The translations under genes were made by a program, and so were the position numbers. Shown piece after piece: positions 6,264 to 8,829 of a DNA stretch of 8,829 nt (position 1 is the stretch's first letter; each line of letters opens with the position of its first letter). Below the pieces are notes generated by a model, which made no database searches, was not told the DNA's origin, and was given only the letters and a program-made list of their open reading frames with translations. The stretch lies in the NCBI GenBank assembly GCA_028717865.1, contig JAQUMZ010000092.1, positions 1 to 8,829 on the forward strand, read 5' to 3'. The DNA is from Elusimicrobiota bacterium. GTDB lineage: Bacteria > Elusimicrobiota > Elusimicrobia > UBA1565 > UBA9628.

Positions 6264-8829
6264 CTACAGGCGCCGGGCCGGATCCTCCACGCTCGCCGCT
6301 CCCCGTTGCATCTCCCAGCGCCACTTCCACACCGTGAAGATCGCGGGATAGACCAGCAGCTCCATGACGAAGGAGGTGAATATCCCCCCCACCATGGGCG
6401 CGGCGATGCGCTTCATAACGTCCGCCCCGGCCTCATAACTCGCGGCCCACATGATCGGCAGCAGCCCCATGAACAGGCAGAGCACGGTCATGACCTTGGG
6501 GCGCACCCGCTTGACCGCGCCATGCATGACGGCTGCTTCGAGGTCCGCCAGGGTGCTCATGCGTCCCTGGCGTATCCGCTCATCGTAGGCAAGGTCAAGG
6601 TACAGCAGCATGACGACCCCGGTCTCGGCGTCCACGCCGGCCAGGGCGATGAGGCCGACCCATACCGCGACGGACATATTGTAGCCGAGCAAATAAAGCA
6701 GCCAGACCGCGCCGACCAGCGAGAACGGAACGGCCAGGAAGACGATCCCGGTTTTTACCAGGGAACCGGTGTTGACGTAGAGGAGGACGAAGACGATGAG
6801 CACCGTAAGCGGTATCACCACGAAGAGGCGGCGCTTGGCGCGCTGCAGGTACTCGAACTCCCCGCTCCAGACCAGGGAGTAGCCGGGCGGCATGGGCGCC
6901 TCCTTGGCCACGAGGGCCTTGGCCTCGGCCACGTAGCCTCCGATGTCGCGGTTGGGCGCGAGGTCCACGAAAACCCAGCCGGTCAGCATGCCGCCCTCGT
7001 CCTTGATCATCGGAGGACCCGTGGACAACCTGATGTCGGCCAGCTGCGCCATGGGAACCTGGGCCCCGGCCTGCGTAGGCACCAGGACGCGGCTTAGCTT
7101 CTGGATATCGTCCCTCAGGGCCGGGAAGTAGCGGGCGTTAAGAGGGTAGCGCTCCCGCCCTTCCACCGTCGTCGTGATGTCCATGCCGCCTATGGCCGTC
7201 TCGATCACGTCCTCCACGTCGCCCACGGTCAGGCCGTAACGGGCGGCTTCCTCGCGGCGCACCTTGAAGTCGATGAAATAGCCTCCCGTGACGCGCTCGG
7301 CGAAGACGCTGCGCGTACCGGCCACGCGCGGCAGCAGGGCCTCGACGCGTTCGCCGATCCGCTGGACCTGGGGAAGGTTCGGCCCGAAGATCTTGATGCC
7401 GACAGGCGTGCGGATGCCCGTGGTGAGCATGTCGGTGCGGCTTTTGATGGGCATGGTCCAGGCGTTGGTCGTGCCGGGGAGTTGCACGGCCGAGTCCATG
7501 GCCGCGATTAGCTCATCCCAAGTCCGCGGCTTCATCTCTGGCCAGAGCCAGCCCAAGGGCTTCTCGAGCCAGCCGGGCGCGCGGCCGCTGTGCCAGCGCT
7601 CGTGCCGGATCGGCGGCCAGTTCTGCTGGGGCTTGAGCCTGATCACGGTCTCCACCATGGAGAGCGGGGCCGGGTCCGTGGCCGTGCGCGCCCGCCCGAC
7701 CTTGCCGAACACGCTCATCGTCTCCGGAAAGGTCCGCAGGATGCGGTCCTGCGCCTGCAGCCAGGCCTTCGCGGGCTCGATGGCGATGCCGGGAAAAGTG
7801 GTGGGCATGTAGAGGATGTCGCCCTCGTTGAGGGGAGGCATGAACTCCGAACCCAGGCGGAAGTAGACGGGGATCGTCAGCGCGACGAGCAGCGCCGATA
7901 GCGCGACGGCCGCCTTGCGATGATCCAGCGCGTAACGCAGCGCGGGCTCGTAGACGCGGAACAGAGCCCGGCTCACCGGGTGCTCCGCCTCCGGGTAGAT
8001 CCGGCCCGCCCAGAAGAAGTTGACGAACCGGGAGAGCCAGGCGGGCCTCAGCGTCAGCTCGCGCGCGGGCTTGAGGAGCGTCTGCATCAGGACCGGCACC
8101 ACGGTCACGGCCAGGACGGCCGCGAAGAACATGGAGAATTTCTTGGTGAAGGCCAGCGGCTTGAAGAGCCGGCCTTCCTGCGCCTGCAAGGTGAAGATGG
8201 GCATGAAGCTCACGGCGATCACCAGCAGGGAGAAGAACACGGGCCGCCCCACCTCCTGCGTGGCCCGCAGGATCACCTCCGAGATGGGCCGCCGCCGGCC
8301 CCCTCTTTCCCACTCCTCCAGCCGCTTGTGGGCGTTCTCCACCATGATTACCGCGGCGTCGACCATGGCGCCGATGGCGATGGCGATGCCTCCCAGGGAC
8401 ATGATGTTGGCGCTCAGGCCCATGTGGAACATGGGTATGAAGGCCAATAGGACCGCGATGGGAAGCGACAGGATGGGCACCAGGGCGCTCCTGAAGTGCC
8501 AAAGGAACGCCAGGATCACGATGCTGACGATGACGAGCTCCTCGATCAGCTTGCGGCGCAGCGTCGCGATTGAACGTTCGATGAGACCGGAGCGGTCGTA
8601 GGTCGTCACCAGTTCGATACCGGGCGGCAGCGAGCCCTTCAACCCGGCCAGCTTCCTCTTGACGGCCTCTATGACGGCCAGGGCGTTCTCCCGGAACCGC
8701 AGCACCACGATGCCGCCCGCCGCCTCCCCCTCGCCGTCGAGCTCCGCGGCGCCCCGGCGCATCTCGGAGCCGTAATGGACCCGGCCCAGGTCCCGGATCC
8801 GGACGGGCGCCCCGTCGGGCCCCGTGCCG
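6264..8829 (-). CDS. cusA: CusA-type Cu(I)/Ag(I) efflux RND transporter (5' end off window)
   Basis: Inner-membrane proton-driven pump of the heavy-metal RND family, which exports metal through a CusB-like adaptor and CusC-like outer-membrane channel. 854 residues are visible; by alignment with E. coli CusA (1047) about 250 N-terminal residues lie beyond the right edge. The frame is open upstream of the ATG at 8762 and continues to match CusA (VRIRDLGRVHYGSEMRRG), so that ATG is internal. Copper specificity is supported by the three CusA metal-site methionines, all present: LYMP at 7806-7808 (M573 in E. coli), PLSMVET at 7656-7658 (M623) and TDMLTTG at 7428-7430 (M672). CzcA zinc pumps lack these. 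The TM proton-relay residues are also there: Asp at 8358-8360 (D405), Glu at 6624-6626 (E939), Lys at 6495-6497 (K984). The periplasmic loop between M623 and M672 is longer than in E. coli. The stop TAG is 19 nt before the NosL-like start. Confidence 0.95.
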   Translation of the reverse strand, partial: GTGPDGAPVRIRDLGRVHYGSEMRRGAAELDGEGEAAGGIVVLRFRENALAVIEAVKRKLAGLKGSLPPGIELVTTYDRSGLIERSIATLRRKLIEELVIVSIVILAFLWHFRSALVPILSLPIAVLLAFIPMFHMGLSANIMSLGGIAIAIGAMVDAAVIMVENAHKRLEEWERGGRRRPISEVILRATQEVGRPVFFSLLVIAVSFMPIFTLQAQEGRLFKPLAFTKKFSMFFAAVLAVTVVPVLMQTLLKPARELTLRPAWLSRFVNFFWAGRIYPEAEHPVSRALFRVYEPALRYALDHRKAAVALSALLVALTIPVYFRLGSEFMPPLNEGDILYMPTTFPGIAIEPAKAWLQAQDRILRTFPETMSVFGKVGRARTATDPAPLSMVETVIRLKPQQNWPPIRHERWHSGRAPGWLEKPLGWLWPEMKPRTWDELIAAMDSAVQLPGTTNAWTMPIKSRTDMLTTGIRTPVGIKIFGPNLPQVQRIGERVEALLPRVAGTRSVFAERVTGGYFIDFKVRREEAARYGLTVGDVEDVIETAIGGMDITTTVEGRERYPLNARYFPALRDDIQKLSRVLVPTQAGAQVPMAQLADIRLSTGPPMIKDEGGMLTGWVFVDLAPNRDIGGYVAEAKALVAKEAPMPPGYSLVWSGEFEYLQRAKRRLFVVIPLTVLIVFVLLYVNTGSLVKTGIVFLAVPFSLVGAVWLLYLLGYNMSVAVWVGLIALAGVDAETGVVMLLYLDLAYDERIRQGRMSTLADLEAAVMHGAVKRVRPKVMTVLCLFMGLLPIMWAASYEAGADVMKRIAAPMVGGIFTSFVMELLVYPAIFTVWKWRWEMQRGAASVEDPARRL

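Noticed and set aside
6261..7097. A 278-codon open frame on the plus strand opposite the end of cusA, rich in His, Gly and Gln.
   Set aside because: The composition is typical of an antisense shadow, and the minus strand encodes conserved CusA residues, including the proton-relay Glu and Lys.

Overview
The window comes from a high-G+C bacterium (G+C visibly above 60%). It is almost certainly a diderm (Gram-negative-type), because it carries an RND pump that works across two membranes. No 16S rRNA or other lineage marker is present, so I do not assign a phylum. The unusual complex I arrangement and residue choices suggest a poorly sampled lineage rather than a model proteobacterium, but that is inference.

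Left part (1-5695, + strand): the peripheral arm of respiratory complex I (NADH:quinone oxidoreductase), packed as one operon. In order: the last 20 codons of an upstream gene (probably nuoB), nuoC, nuoD, nuoE, nuoF, nuoG and nuoI. Neighbouring genes overlap by 4-8 nt or are 2 nt apart, so translation is probably coupled. By family, NuoE/F/G form the electron-input module (FMN plus Fe-S clusters), NuoI (with NuoB) passes electrons on, and NuoC/D form the quinone-reducing connecting module. Every expected Fe-S ligand in E, F, G and I is visible. The membrane subunit gene nuoH, usually between nuoG and nuoI, is absent, and no nuoJ-N follow, so the proton-pumping membrane arm must be encoded elsewhere. 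The most striking detail is in NuoF: the Fe-S motif is intact, but several residues that normally contact FMN/NADH are replaced. The electron donor may therefore differ, or this may be a divergent NADH site.

Middle (5696-5743): a 48-nt gap between two convergent operons, with no convincing terminator.

Right part (5744-8829, - strand): a metal-efflux operon read leftwards from the window edge. It contains a CusA-type Cu(I)/Ag(I) RND transporter (N-terminal quarter off the window) and, directly after it, a small membrane-anchored, cysteine-rich NosL-like protein. All three CusA metal-binding methionines and the three charged proton-relay residues are present. The NosL-like protein plausibly handles copper for the pump, since no nitrous-oxide reductase genes are visible here.
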